Positions 16,519-25,157 of a stretch of 64,000 nt of DNA are shown here, piece after piece (the stretch's first letter is position 1; every line of letters begins with the position of its first letter). The position numbers and the translations under genes were made by a program. The DNA comes from Enhydrobacter sp. (GTDB lineage Bacteria; Pseudomonadota; Alphaproteobacteria; Reyranellales; Reyranellaceae). The stretch lies in the NCBI GenBank assembly GCA_026126105.1, contig JAHCJV010000017.1, forward strand, positions 17,154 to 81,153, written 5' to 3'. Below the pieces are notes generated by a model. It was not told the DNA's origin, searched no databases, and saw nothing but the letters and a program-made list of their open reading frames with translations.

Positions 16519-17856
16519 TCAGCGCCCCGAACCGAGATAGAGGACATCGGCCAACGGCTCGAACGTCGCAGCAGGCAAGGTGCGCCACAGGTCGAGAATG
16601 GTGAGCTTTTCGCCGTCGCGCGTAGCCCAAGTGGGATCGATGTTTTTGTATTCTGGCCAGCCGGTGCCGACGATCAGGAGATCGGCGTCGCGTACTGCAG
16701 ATTCGAGAGAGGAGGCGCCGACCACCTTGTCGCCGAGCACGGCGAGGGCGGCGTCCTGCGCCAGCGGATCGTGCACGGTGACAATGTAGCCCGCGTCGGC
16801 CAGGCGAGCGGCAAGCTTTACGCTGTGGCTCTCTTCGACCACCGGGGTCTGAGGTTTGTACGACAGGCCGAGCAAAGCAATGCGGGTGCCCGACTTGGCA
16901 AATTTGGAGACGAGGGCAGTGAGCCGGTCGACCTGGTAGTTGTTGATCCGGTCTGTCGCTTCGGCCACGTCGGCGCGCGCACCGAGCTTTCGCGCCAAAG
17001 CAGCGAAGGCAACATTATCGCGTGGGAAGCACGGGCCACCATAGCCCATGGCGCCCTTGAGGTATTTGGCGCCGATGCGAGTATCGGCACCGAGCGCCTT
17101 GGTCACCACGTCGACGTCGGCGCCGGGCAGGCGATCACAAATGTCGGCAAGCATGTTGGCATAGGAGATCTTGGTCGTGACGTAGGTGTTGACCGAGATC
17201 TTGGTCAGCTCGGCGCTGACCCAGTTCATGCGCTGCACCGGCGGCTTATTCTCGCACATTTGGAGGTAGATGCCCGTCAGCATGTCACCGGCCTTGGCAT
17301 CGCTTTCGCCGACCAGGATCGAATCGGGGAAGAGCATGTCGCGCACCACCGAGCCGAGGGCTATGAATTCCGGGTTGTAGCAGAGGCCGAGGTCGGACCC
17401 GACCTTTCGGCCCGACGCCGCCTCAAGTGTCGCCTTGATCTCGCTGCCGGTCGAGCCCGGCATCACCGTCGAGGTAATCACGACCATGTGGTAACCGGCC
17501 TTGTTTCGGAGCGCCTTGCCGAGGGTCTCCATCGCCTGCAGCACGAAGCGGTTCGAAAAGAAGCCCGTTGCATCCGACGGTGTGGGCACGATGACGAAGC
17601 TTGCCTCGCTGTTCTGGACCGCCTCGTTCGCATCCATCGTCGCCCTGAGGCGCTCGCGATTGGCGGCGATCAGCTCGTTCAGCTGCGGCTCGACGATCGG
17701 CATCTTGCCAGCGTTGAGCGCATCGACCAGCGTCTTGTTGACGTCGAGACCGATCACGTTGAAGCCACGGCTGGCGAGCACCGCGGCGAGCGGTGCCCCG
17801 AGCTTGCCGAGGCCGACGACGTTGATGCGAGGGAGGTTGGCAGAATTCATTTCCAT
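16519..17856 (-). CDS. Nucleotide-sugar dehydrogenase (UDP-glucose/GDP-mannose dehydrogenase family)
   Basis: A 445-residue NAD-dependent enzyme oxidising a sugar C6 alcohol to a carboxylate in two steps. INVVGLGKLGAPLAAVLASR is the NAD-binding motif, VPTPSD and TSTVMPGST are conserved, and the catalytic Cys276 sits in MGYGGPCFPRDN. A GLSYKPQTPVVEES segment and a C-terminal NDP-binding domain (ADLLIVGTGWPEY) complete the family plan. The start at 17856 (MEMNSAN) is where homology begins; a second ATG lies two codons later. It is divergent from pepA. The product would feed acidic polysaccharide synthesis. The exact sugar is not certain. Confidence 0.88.
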   Translation of the reverse strand: MEMNSANLPRINVVGLGKLGAPLAAVLASRGFNVIGLDVNKTLVDALNAGKMPIVEPQLNELIAANRERLRATMDANEAVQNSEASFVIVPTPSDATGFFSNRFVLQAMETLGKALRNKAGYHMVVITSTVMPGSTGSEIKATLEAASGRKVGSDLGLCYNPEFIALGSVVRDMLFPDSILVGESDAKAGDMLTGIYLQMCENKPPVQRMNWVSAELTKISVNTYVTTKISYANMLADICDRLPGADVDVVTKALGADTRIGAKYLKGAMGYGGPCFPRDNVAFAALARKLGARADVAEATDRINNYQVDRLTALVSKFAKSGTRIALLGLSYKPQTPVVEESHSVKLAARLADAGYIVTVHDPLAQDAALAVLGDKVVGASSLESAVRDADLLIVGTGWPEYKNIDPTWATRDGEKLTILDLWRTLPAATFEPLADVLYLGSGR

Positions 17857-17964
17857 TCCCGTTTCGAGGGCGGGTACTGATACTGTCCGGGCCGTCGCGA
17901 TGCAATTCGCGCCTTGCGCCCTACCGCCGCAGGGGCGAAAACTCCGGCAAAAGCGAGGGAGTCG

Positions 17965-19455
17965 ATGAAAGTGGAATTTGTGGCCTTTCCGAAGGCGTTT
18001 TCCGGCAATGTGGCGTTGTTCGTCGGCGCGGAGAAGGTACTTCAGGCAAGCGCCAGGGCGGTCGACGAGACTCTGGACGGCGCGGTCACGCGTGCGATCG
18101 CGGCGAGCCGCTTCACCGGTGCCAAGAACCAGACGCTTTGCGTGCTCGGGCAAGCTGGTTTTTCGCGACTGATGCTCCTCGGTGTCGGCAAGGAGTCGGA
18201 GCTCGACGCGCGTGCCGCCGAGGCGCTGGGCGGCCTGGTGGCAGCCGACGCAAATACGGCGGGCCAGACGGCCGTCACGATTGTGGCGGATACGATCAAG
18301 GGGAATAAGCTCGCGCCGGCCGAGGTGGCGGCACATCTCGCTTTGGGCGCGCGGCTGCGCTGCTATCGGTTCGACAAGTACAAGACCAAAGACAAGCCAG
18401 AGCAGAAGAATTCGCTCGAGCGGGTCACGATCGCCGTCGCGAGCCCGGCCGAAGCACGCAAAGCCTATGCTGCGCTCGAGCCGGTGGTCGACTCGGTGTT
18501 CTTCACCCGTGATCTCGTCAGCGAGCCTGCCAACGTGCTCTATCCTGCCGAATTCGCGCGCCGTGCCAAGGGCCTGGCCAAGCTCGGCCTCAAGGTCGAG
18601 GTGCTGGGCGAGGCCGCGATGAAGAAGCTCGGCCTCAACGTCCTGCTCGCCGTCGGCCAGGGCAGCGAGCGCGAGTCGCAGCTGCTGATCATGAGCTGGA
18701 TGAACGGACCCAAGAACCAGGCTCCCGTCGCGCTGATCGGCAAGGGCGTCACCTTCGACACTGGCGGCATCTCCATCAAGCCTGCCGGCGGCATGGAGGA
18801 CATGAAATGGGACATGGGCGGTGCAGGAGCGGTCACGGGCGCGATGCGGCTGCTGGCCGCGCGCAAGGCGAAGGCCAACGTGATCGGCATCTGCGCCTTG
18901 GTCGAGAACATGCCGGACGGCAATGCGACCCGGCCGGGCGACGTTGTGAAGAGCCTGTCCGGGCAGACGGTCGAGATCATCAACACCGACGCCGAGGGCC
19001 GGCTGATCCTGTGTGACGCCATGTGGTACGTGCAGGAGAAATACAAGCCGCAGGCGATGGTCGAGCTCTCCACTCTGACTGGGGCGATCATCATTGCACT
19101 GGGGCATGAGCGGGCCGGCCTGTTCAGCAACGACACGCCGCTCTCGGACAAGCTGCGCAAGGCTGGCTCGGAGATCGGCGAAAAGCTGTGGCGCATGCCG
19201 CTCGGGCCCAAGTACGACAAGCTGATCGACAGCGACATCGCCGACATGAAAAACGTCGGCGGCGGCCGCGACGGCGGCTCGATCACGGCGGCGCAGTTCC
19301 TGCAGCGTTTCGTGAAGGAGGGTGTCGCCTGGGCGCATCTCGACATCGCCGGCATGGCGTGGTCGAGCAAGGGCAACGAGACTACGCCCAAGGGCGCAAC
19401 GGCCTACGGCGTGCGCCTGCTCGACCGGCTGATCGCCGACAACTACGAGAAGTGA
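17965..19455 (+). CDS. pepA: Leucyl aminopeptidase (M17 family)
   Basis: A 496-residue cytosolic metallo-aminopeptidase, close to the 503 residues of E. coli PepA. The metal-binding core is intact: IGKGVTFDTGGISIKPAGGM supplies Lys and Asp ligands, MKWDMGGAGAV another Asp, and the family signature NTDAEGRLILCDAM the last Asp/Glu and the Arg. It releases N-terminal amino acids from peptides; some PepA proteins also bind DNA. The start at 17965 follows GAGGGAG. holC follows five bases later, a common alphaproteobacterial arrangement. Confidence 0.95.
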   Translation: MKVEFVAFPKAFSGNVALFVGAEKVLQASARAVDETLDGAVTRAIAASRFTGAKNQTLCVLGQAGFSRLMLLGVGKESELDARAAEALGGLVAADANTAGQTAVTIVADTIKGNKLAPAEVAAHLALGARLRCYRFDKYKTKDKPEQKNSLERVTIAVASPAEARKAYAALEPVVDSVFFTRDLVSEPANVLYPAEFARRAKGLAKLGLKVEVLGEAAMKKLGLNVLLAVGQGSERESQLLIMSWMNGPKNQAPVALIGKGVTFDTGGISIKPAGGMEDMKWDMGGAGAVTGAMRLLAARKAKANVIGICALVENMPDGNATRPGDVVKSLSGQTVEIINTDAEGRLILCDAMWYVQEKYKPQAMVELSTLTGAIIIALGHERAGLFSNDTPLSDKLRKAGSEIGEKLWRMPLGPKYDKLIDSDIADMKNVGGGRDGGSITAAQFLQRFVKEGVAWAHLDIAGMAWSSKGNETTPKGATAYGVRLLDRLIADNYEK

Positions 19456-19459
19456 CCGC

Positions 19460-19912
19460 GTGGCGACCGAGGTCAATTTCTATCACCTGACCAGGTCGTC
19501 GCTCGAGGACGCACTACCGCGCCTGCTCGTGAAGACCCTGCAGGCTGGCGAGCGCGCGGTGGTGCTTCTGGGCTCGCCCGAGCGCGTCGATGCGCTGAAT
19601 ACGCACCTCTGGACCTACGGCGAAGACAGCTTCCTTCCCCACGGCTCGGTCCGCGACGGCGAGGCCGATCGCCAACCGGTGTGGCTCACTCATCTCGACG
19701 AGAATCCCAACGGCGCCGCCTTCCTATTCGTCGCCGACGGCGCCCGATCGGACCGAATTTCCGCCTACAGGCGCTGCTTCGAGCTGTTCGACGGTCGCGA
19801 CGACCAGGCTGTTGCCGACTCCCGCAAGCGATGGAGGGCCTACAAGGCGGCCGGCCACACGCTGGCCTACTGGCAGCAGACGGCTACAGGAGGCTGGGAG
19901 AAGAAGGGATAG
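19460..19912 (+). CDS. holC: DNA polymerase III, chi subunit
   Basis: A 150-residue HolC protein. EVNFYHLTRSSLEDALPRLL, QAGERAVVLLGSPERVDALN and LWTYGEDSFLPHGS are the family's conserved N-terminal blocks; VWLTHLDENPNGAAFLF follows. Chi links the clamp-loader psi subunit to single-strand binding protein at the replication fork. The GTG start at 19460 lies just after the pepA stop, so the two are expected to be co-transcribed. Confidence 0.9.
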   Translation: MATEVNFYHLTRSSLEDALPRLLVKTLQAGERAVVLLGSPERVDALNTHLWTYGEDSFLPHGSVRDGEADRQPVWLTHLDENPNGAAFLFVADGARSDRISAYRRCFELFDGRDDQAVADSRKRWRAYKAAGHTLAYWQQTATGGWEKKG

Positions 19913-19978
19913 GCCTGCGCGCCCGGCACGAACGTTAGTGATCTACTGCATTTGTCGGACCGCACAGGCTCCGAGTTC

Positions 19979-21046
19979 TCAGCGGCGGGGAAACCTGAAG
20001 GCGGCCCATGCGGCGGCCACTCGTTCGCCTAACGTGTAATCGCCCTCGCGGCGGTAGAAGCGCGGCGCGTCGGCCTCGAAGCTCCGCATGTAACTCCGAT
20101 AGTCGAGCTTTCGCACCCGATCGGGCTGGGCCATGGCGGCAAGCAGGTCGAGAGCATTGTCGATGTCGATGCTCTCCGCCAACTCGCTGCGCCGTGCGAG
20201 CAGCAGCTCCGCTGCCATGTCGGGCACGCCCCACGCCGCATAGATCGCCGCGAGCTTCAGCAGCTTGGCCGCGTCGAGTGCACGTATGGCAAAGTCGGGC
20301 GCGTAGTAGGCCTCGCCCTGGAACGGCCGGCCAGTCAGAGTCTCGGCCGGGGTCGGCCACACGTAGCGGGCAGGCAGGGCGCGCGAGGAGTAATTGCGAA
20401 CGTCGAGCCGGAACAGCTCGTAACCCTGTTTCCGCATGAAACGGTCGGTGTTGTGGAAGGCATGCTCGTTCGGTGCGTGGGTGCCGACGAAATTCACCTC
20501 GAGCTGCACGCCGAGCACGCCCGCGGGCTTCAATTTTCCGTCGAGTGTCTGCAGCACCTCGAAATCGGAACCGTCGATGTCGATCTTGAGATAATCGAAC
20601 TCCGTCCAGCCCCGGGAGGCGAGCAGGTCTGCCACGGCGACGGGCCTGGTGCTGTCGGCGAGCTCGGTCAACTCCCAGGCGTTGTGGCGCAGCTGTTCCT
20701 CGAATTCGGCCTTGGCGAGACGCGCGGCGCGTATCTCGCGCGTCCGCATGAAGCTCAGCCGCTCGCGGATCGCCATGATCAGCGGAGAGGCCTGCCCGCG
20801 AACGAGATCGACCGGCCTGCCGGCAATGCCGGCCACGAAGCCCGGGACATACTCTACCCCGGGCAGCGTCTCAGCCTCGGCAAGCCGCGCGCACTCGGCG
20901 CGGCTGGCATCGATGCCGATCGCCTGCAGCCTTTCCCCGAACGCGCGCCAACGAGGGTCGAGGCCGCCCGAGCAGCCGACATCCAGCAACCGGAACGGCG
21001 TGGTGCCGAGCGCTTCCGCGACCAGAGCCGTGAAAGCGATCTCCAT
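19979..21046 (-). CDS. FkbM-family SAM-dependent methyltransferase
   Basis: A 355-residue protein. FRLLDVGCSGGLDPRW is the SAM-binding motif I, ERLQAIGIDASRAEC motif II, and DYLKIDIDGSDFEVLQTL is the characteristic FkbM block. The family methylates hydroxyls of sugars, polyketides and lipids. The C-terminal third is helical and unassigned. It lies seven bases downstream of the cyclase-family gene in the same direction and is probably co-transcribed with it. Substrate unknown. Confidence 0.83.
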   Translation of the reverse strand: MEIAFTALVAEALGTTPFRLLDVGCSGGLDPRWRAFGERLQAIGIDASRAECARLAEAETLPGVEYVPGFVAGIAGRPVDLVRGQASPLIMAIRERLSFMRTREIRAARLAKAEFEEQLRHNAWELTELADSTRPVAVADLLASRGWTEFDYLKIDIDGSDFEVLQTLDGKLKPAGVLGVQLEVNFVGTHAPNEHAFHNTDRFMRKQGYELFRLDVRNYSSRALPARYVWPTPAETLTGRPFQGEAYYAPDFAIRALDAAKLLKLAAIYAAWGVPDMAAELLLARRSELAESIDIDNALDLLAAMAQPDRVRKLDYRSYMRSFEADAPRFYRREGDYTLGERVAAAWAAFRFPRR

Positions 21047-21053
21047 TCTGTCG

Positions 21054-22091
21054 TCAGACCGTGGCGACCGGCGTTGCGGGGGAGCCGACGGCGCCGGGGA
21101 GGCGGAGTGGCGGAGCAGTCAGCAGGAAACGCGAGCGCTTCCGGTCGCGCAGCCAGAGCGCGAGATCCTTGAGCCACCAGATCTCGCCGAGATTGAGGCC
21201 GAGCTTGAACAGGCAATGATTGTGGATCGGCAGCGAGGGGTGGCCGGCATCGTCAGGTCCAGGCTTCGCGGGCACCGCCTCGACGCCGTAGTTGTCGGCG
21301 ATCAACGCGGAAATCTGGCTGTCAGTGATCCATTGCAGGAGGCGCTCGTCGCGGCCGTCGAGCACGCTGCACATGGCATGTGCACGTGCCGGGTCGACTT
21401 TCTTGTCCATCTTCACGATCTCGTCGGTGAAGCCGGTGTAGAGCAGCAGCATGTCGCCCGGCTCGACCACAACCTTGTCGGCGTCGAGAACGTGCTTGAA
21501 ATCGTCGTAGCTGACGTATTTGTGCTCGCGCCCGAAATGCTTCTCGAGGTCAACCATCACGGCACGACCCTGTATTGCCTTGGCCGCCATGTTCTCGACG
21601 CCAAGCTTGTGGGCAAAGGAAAGATGGCCGCAACCATCGCGCCCGGCATCGGTTTGCGGCCCGACCACGTCGGAGCCCGCCCTAAAGCCGTTGTAGTAGA
21701 GCGCCTCGGGCACGCCGTCGCCGTCGGCATCGAACATGCCGCCGACATGGGCGAGCGTGTCCCATTGCGTCGAGTACTGCAGCGTCAGGATCACGCGGTC
21801 GTCGCTCGCCACGTCCTCGAACAGCGGGTTCATCGTGTTAGTCAGGAAGTTGAAGCGCCAGCCGTTCTCGTCGCCGGTCGGCGACAGAACCGGCGGCAGG
21901 CGGCGCGGATTCAGCACGTTGCCGCCCGGCAGATCGAGCGGCAGGCTGAGGCAGAACGACAATCCTTCTTTCACCTCCGCGATGCCTTCCAGCACCTTCT
22001 TGGGCGTGATGAGATTTAACCGGCCGAGCTGATCGTCGTCGCCCCAATCGCCCCACGTCGAACCCTCAGGGCGATGCTTCCAGCGCTTCAT
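21054..22091 (-). CDS. Cyclase-family metal-dependent hydrolase (kynurenine formamidase superfamily)
   Basis: A 345-residue protein of the cyclase superfamily. YSTQWDTLAHVGGMFDADGD takes the place of the HxGTHxDxP metal motif, which places it in the longer branch seen in many environmental Proteobacteria. RAVMVDLEKHFG, VVEPGDMLLLYTGFTD and LIADNYGVEAVP follow. The N-terminal WGDDDQLGRLNLITPKKV is also typical. Family members hydrolyse amides, lactones or esters; the substrate cannot be deduced. Confidence 0.82.
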   Translation of the reverse strand: MKRWKHRPEGSTWGDWGDDDQLGRLNLITPKKVLEGIAEVKEGLSFCLSLPLDLPGGNVLNPRRLPPVLSPTGDENGWRFNFLTNTMNPLFEDVASDDRVILTLQYSTQWDTLAHVGGMFDADGDGVPEALYYNGFRAGSDVVGPQTDAGRDGCGHLSFAHKLGVENMAAKAIQGRAVMVDLEKHFGREHKYVSYDDFKHVLDADKVVVEPGDMLLLYTGFTDEIVKMDKKVDPARAHAMCSVLDGRDERLLQWITDSQISALIADNYGVEAVPAKPGPDDAGHPSLPIHNHCLFKLGLNLGEIWWLKDLALWLRDRKRSRFLLTAPPLRLPGAVGSPATPVATV

Positions 22092-22180
22092 GACGTCTCC
22101 CCTTTCTTAGCGTCGGGAGACTAGAACATATTCCGTTGAGGCGTCGTCAATTCTTGTCGCACCGGATCGCAGGCCAAATC

Positions 22181-22215
22181 TACCCTCGCCTAACAATTTC
22201 CAGGATTCGAGGGTA
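22181..22215. repeat. Inverted repeat, 8-base arms, 19-base spacer
   Basis: TACCCTCG at 22181-22188 is matched by CGAGGGTA at 22208-22215. It could be an operator half-site pair or an RNA stem. Confidence 0.5.
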
Positions 22216-22234
22216 AGGCCCGATCACGGCTTCG

Positions 22235-22255
22235 TCCTCGAGCTTGTCTCGAGGA
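22235..22255. repeat. Short hairpin, 8-base stem with 5-base loop
   Basis: TCCTCGAG at 22235-22242 pairs with CTCGAGGA at 22248-22255 around CTTGT. There is no T-run. It resembles REP-like palindromes scattered between alphaproteobacterial genes, or it may be a terminator for the minus-strand gene ending at 22387. Confidence 0.5.
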
Positions 22256-22386
22256 CTGATCGGCCGCTGCTAGCGATCGTGCGGCTCGCTCTGTAGTCAG
22301 CCTCGGCATGTTTGTGATGGCGGGCTGAATTCGTTGGGAGCTGTATCGTGCCGTCGAGCGCTTCGCCGGGGGTTGCCGGGAATTTC

Positions 22387-22743
22387 TCAGGTCTTTTCGT
22401 TCGGCTCCTTGTCCGGCACGGTGGGGAGCGAGCGATCTTGATCCTTGATCGGCGCAGCCTCGACGAAGGATACGGGGTCGCTTCCGGGAAAGCTGTCCTT
22501 CAGGGCCTTGTCCAGCTTGCCATCGACTGATGTCGGTGAGTCCGAAGGTGAAGTCGGCCGTTTGGCCTTGAGCTTTTCGGCGACCACTTCCTGTTCGAGC
22601 AGCTTGAGGTCGGCCTTTGCCAAAGCTCCCGCTCCATCAGCAGCCGCCGCCTTCTTTGCGCCATCCAGTTTCTCGTCCAGCTCGTTCAACTTGGCGCGGG
22701 CCTCTTTCTTTACAGACTTCTTCGCGGGCATCCCTGCCTCCAT
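22387..22743 (-). CDS. Small charged protein of unknown function
   Basis: A 118-residue hydrophilic protein, lysine-rich at the N terminus (MPAKKSVKKEARAKLNEL) and probably coiled-coil over residues 15-60. The C-terminal part holds LDKALKDSFPGSDPVSFVE, a short motif I have seen at the ends of many small alphaproteobacterial hypothetical proteins. A later start at MPAKK (22731) is equally plausible. It is divergent from the calcium-loop-repeat protein. Confidence 0.62.
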   Translation of the reverse strand: MEAGMPAKKSVKKEARAKLNELDEKLDGAKKAAAADGAGALAKADLKLLEQEVVAEKLKAKRPTSPSDSPTSVDGKLDKALKDSFPGSDPVSFVEAAPIKDQDRSLPTVPDKEPNEKT

Positions 22744-22875
22744 CGTTCACACTTGTCCCGCTGCAACGGCCGGGAGCTGCAGGCGGTTGCGATAATATTC
22801 TACGCCACCCTTCCAGCCGATTCTGCGTTGATCGCGTACTTTCTTGGTTCGAGAAATCAACTGGGAGCATGCGAG

Positions 22876-23235
22876 ATGAAACCCCCGATTGTTCTTTGCG
22901 TTCTTGCAATCGCCGCCGGTGTTGCGGTTGCACCAGCGTCTGTGACGTCTGCAGATGCGCAGGTCCTGCCGAATAGTATTATCGGCGATCGTGATCGCGA
23001 CGGCGTTCCGAACGTGTTCGATCCAACCAACAACAATCGTCGCCCACAGGCGTGGCGCGACAAGGACCACGACGGAATCCCCAACGCATACGACCGGAAC
23101 AGCAATAACTACCGCCAACAGGCCTGGGGCGATCGTGATCGCGACAACGTCCCAAATCGCTACGATACTGACCGCGACGGCGACGGAGTGCCGAATCAGT
23201 GGGACCGGAACGCTGGAAATCCCTATCGGCGCTAG
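22876..23235 (+). CDS. Small exported protein with thrombospondin type 3-like calcium-loop repeats
   Basis: A 119-residue protein with a signal peptide (VLCVLAIAAGVAVAPASV, then SADAQ). The mature chain is almost entirely repeats of the form DxDxDGxPNxxD: GDRDRDGVPNVFDPTN, DKDHDGIPNAYDRN, DRDRDNVPNRYDTD and DRDGDGVPNQWDRN. Acidic loops of this kind bind calcium in TSP type 3 repeats. Most such modules sit in large surface proteins, so a free-standing one is unusual. The ATG at 22876 is chosen because the signal peptide begins there. The role, perhaps calcium buffering or envelope packing, is not known. Confidence 0.75.
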   Translation: MKPPIVLCVLAIAAGVAVAPASVTSADAQVLPNSIIGDRDRDGVPNVFDPTNNNRRPQAWRDKDHDGIPNAYDRNSNNYRQQAWGDRDRDNVPNRYDTDRDGDGVPNQWDRNAGNPYRR

Positions 23236-23287
23236 GTCCTGTCAACTGACGACCGGCCGCGGAGATTCTCTCCGCGGCTTTCGCTGT

Positions 23288-24265
23288 TTACTCCACGCTG
23301 ACTTGCGCGAGCGTTGCGACCTCTTTCCATGTCGCGAGGTCCTTTTTCAAGAATGCCGCAAATTCGGCTTGCGTGCTGCCGACAGGGGACATGGCCTGCT
23401 TGTTGAGCAGGTCCCTGATCTCCGGATTGGCCAGCGCCTTGACGACCTCCATGTTGAGCTTGTCGACGATTGGCTGCGGCGTGCGCGCCGGCGCGAATAT
23501 CCCGTGCCACGCCACCGCCTCCACGTCGGGATTGCCGCTTTCGGCCATGGTAGGGACGCTCGGGGCCACCGGCGAGCGCTGCGGGCTGGTGACGGCGATC
23601 GCGCGCAAGGTTCCGGCATTGACGTGCGGCAACACGCTCACCGGATCACCGAACACCATCGTCACCTGTCCGGAGACGCAATCGGCAACCGCAAGGGCGG
23701 TACCGCGGTAGGGGATATGCGTCATCTTCACGCCAGACTTGGCGCAGAACAGCTCGCTCATCAGGTGGTTTGCCGCGCCGACGCCCGTCGTCCCGTAGTT
23801 TAAGGCGCCGGCCTGCGCCTTGGCGAGCGCTACGAAGTCCTTCAGTGTCGTGACTCCGAGCTTGGGGTTGATCACCAGCACGTACGGATAGGAGTTGGTC
23901 ATGGTGACCGGCGTCAGCTCCTTCACCGGATCGTAGGGAAGGCTCTTGTACACTGCCGGATTGATCGAGATGGGGCCGGATTGCCCGAGCAGCAGCGTGT
24001 ATCCGTCGGGGCTGGCTTTCGCGACCAGGTCCGTGCCGACGATCGAGCCGGCGCCGCCCTTGTTCTCGACCACGATCGACTGGCCCATGCTCGCGCCCGC
24101 GAGCTTGGCGATGATGCGCGCCACAGCATCGGCGCCGCCTCCTGGTGCGTAGGGTACGATGAGACGAAGCGCACGGCTCGGATAGTCGGCGGCGGACGCC
24201 CGGCGAGCGGCGAAAGGTGCAGCCAACGCGCCCAAGAGAGCGGTGCGTCTATCGATCGATTTCAT
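23288..24265 (-). CDS. Tripartite tricarboxylate transporter-type substrate-binding protein (Bug family)
   Basis: A 325-residue periplasmic receptor. The N terminus has a Tat-like RRTALLGALAAPFAA signal. The mature protein opens YPSRALRLIVPYAPGGGADA, the diagnostic Bug motif, with VENKGGAGSIVGTDLVAKA and LPYDPVKELTPVTM after it. Bug proteins bind small carboxylates and related compounds. The start at 24265 is preferred over an upstream ATG at 24289 because GAGGAAG lies just before it. It is the third gene of an acyl-CoA dehydrogenase/PhyH operon. The TctA/TctB membrane partners are absent, as for most orphan Bug receptors. Confidence 0.87.
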   Translation of the reverse strand: MKSIDRRTALLGALAAPFAARRASAADYPSRALRLIVPYAPGGGADAVARIIAKLAGASMGQSIVVENKGGAGSIVGTDLVAKASPDGYTLLLGQSGPISINPAVYKSLPYDPVKELTPVTMTNSYPYVLVINPKLGVTTLKDFVALAKAQAGALNYGTTGVGAANHLMSELFCAKSGVKMTHIPYRGTALAVADCVSGQVTMVFGDPVSVLPHVNAGTLRAIAVTSPQRSPVAPSVPTMAESGNPDVEAVAWHGIFAPARTPQPIVDKLNMEVVKALANPEIRDLLNKQAMSPVGSTQAEFAAFLKKDLATWKEVATLAQVSVE

Positions 24266-24285
24266 GTGCTTCCTCTTCGGAGTGT

Positions 24286-25146
24286 TCATTGCGCCGCTTC
24301 GACGGCGAATGCTTCTTCGTGACGGCGGACCTGCTCGCGGTAATTCTCCGCGTAGGCGTTATATACCCGGTCGTGCGTGGCGAGCTCTTTGTCGCCCAAC
24401 TCACTCACCGGCGGCTCGTACAAATCGAAGTGTCCATAACGATCCGTCCCGCGCACCAGCAGCGCCGGCATGCGGCGCGATCCAGTCGGTTTCACATGGG
24501 CGGGGATGTAATTGATGCCGAGCCCGACCCTGCGCTGCGGCGTGTTGTTCGGTGCCGAGCGATGGACGCAAAGCGTGTGATGCAGGGAGAACTGACCCGC
24601 TCTCAAGGGCATCGCGCGCACGTCCGAGTCGTCGAGCGGTTCGGTGATGGTCTGTCCGGTGCGATTGATGCTGTTGGCGAGCTTCTTCGGAACGTGGCGC
24701 ATCTGGCGTGGCTTGCCGTGGGCCGACAGCACTTCGATGCAGCCGGCATCCTCGCTGGCGTCGGTCAGCGCGACCCACGCCGTCACCTGCTCGTAGGGAT
24801 GGAGGCCGAAGTAGGTCGAGTCCTGGTGCCAGGCGGCAAAGGTCGGAGACGAAGCTTCCTTGATGAAGAAGGTGCTGGTCCACACCAGGATATCAGGCCC
24901 GATCAGATCCTCGACGACGTCGAGGATGCGTGGGTTGCGCGCGAGGTCGGCGTAGAAGGGCAGGCAGGCATGGGTCAGCGAGCGCCAGTGCATGTCTGCC
25001 TTAGGCACCGGACTGCCGAGCCATTTCTCGTATCGGGCGAGGCCCGCCAGGCAGGACGCCGTCTCCGCCGGCTCGAGGGCGGTAAACGGCGAGAGAAAGC
25101 CGTCGTACCTATAGGACTCGACCTGCTCATGCGTGAGCGCCTTCAT
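24286..25146 (-). CDS. Phytanoyl-CoA dioxygenase (PhyH) family Fe(II)/2-oxoglutarate oxygenase
   Basis: A 286-residue oxygenase. Iron ligands are visible as the HxD in FAAWHQDSTYFG and a distal His in HTLCVHRSAPN; VGLGINYIP follows. PhyH-type enzymes hydroxylate an unactivated carbon with oxygen and 2-oxoglutarate. The ATG at 25146 is chosen for its GAGGGAG ribosome-binding site; a GTG at 25161 overlapping the acyl-CoA dehydrogenase stop is the alternative. It is coupled between the acyl-CoA dehydrogenase and the Bug receptor, so all three probably serve breakdown of one carboxylic acid. Confidence 0.85.
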   Translation of the reverse strand: MKALTHEQVESYRYDGFLSPFTALEPAETASCLAGLARYEKWLGSPVPKADMHWRSLTHACLPFYADLARNPRILDVVEDLIGPDILVWTSTFFIKEASSPTFAAWHQDSTYFGLHPYEQVTAWVALTDASEDAGCIEVLSAHGKPRQMRHVPKKLANSINRTGQTITEPLDDSDVRAMPLRAGQFSLHHTLCVHRSAPNNTPQRRVGLGINYIPAHVKPTGSRRMPALLVRGTDRYGHFDLYEPPVSELGDKELATHDRVYNAYAENYREQVRRHEEAFAVEAAQ

Positions 25147-25157
25147 GTCTATCTCCC

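Larger units (their letters stand above)
22092..22386. other. Non-coding region upstream of the cyclase gene, with two inverted repeats
   Basis: No supported gene lies in these 295 bases. The stretch should contain the promoter of the minus-strand cyclase/FkbM pair and the terminator of the minus-strand gene ending at 22387. It holds two perfect 8-base inverted repeats, listed separately. Confidence 0.5.

Noticed and set aside
17857..19476. Long minus-strand open frame extending the nucleotide-sugar dehydrogenase upstream to nearly 1000 codons
   Set aside because: The extension is antisense to pepA, has no family match and lies before the clear NAD-binding start at 17856. High GC with strong codon bias leaves the opposite frame open.
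20649..22019. A 456-codon plus-strand open frame
   Set aside because: Antisense to the FkbM and cyclase genes, with no recognisable domain.
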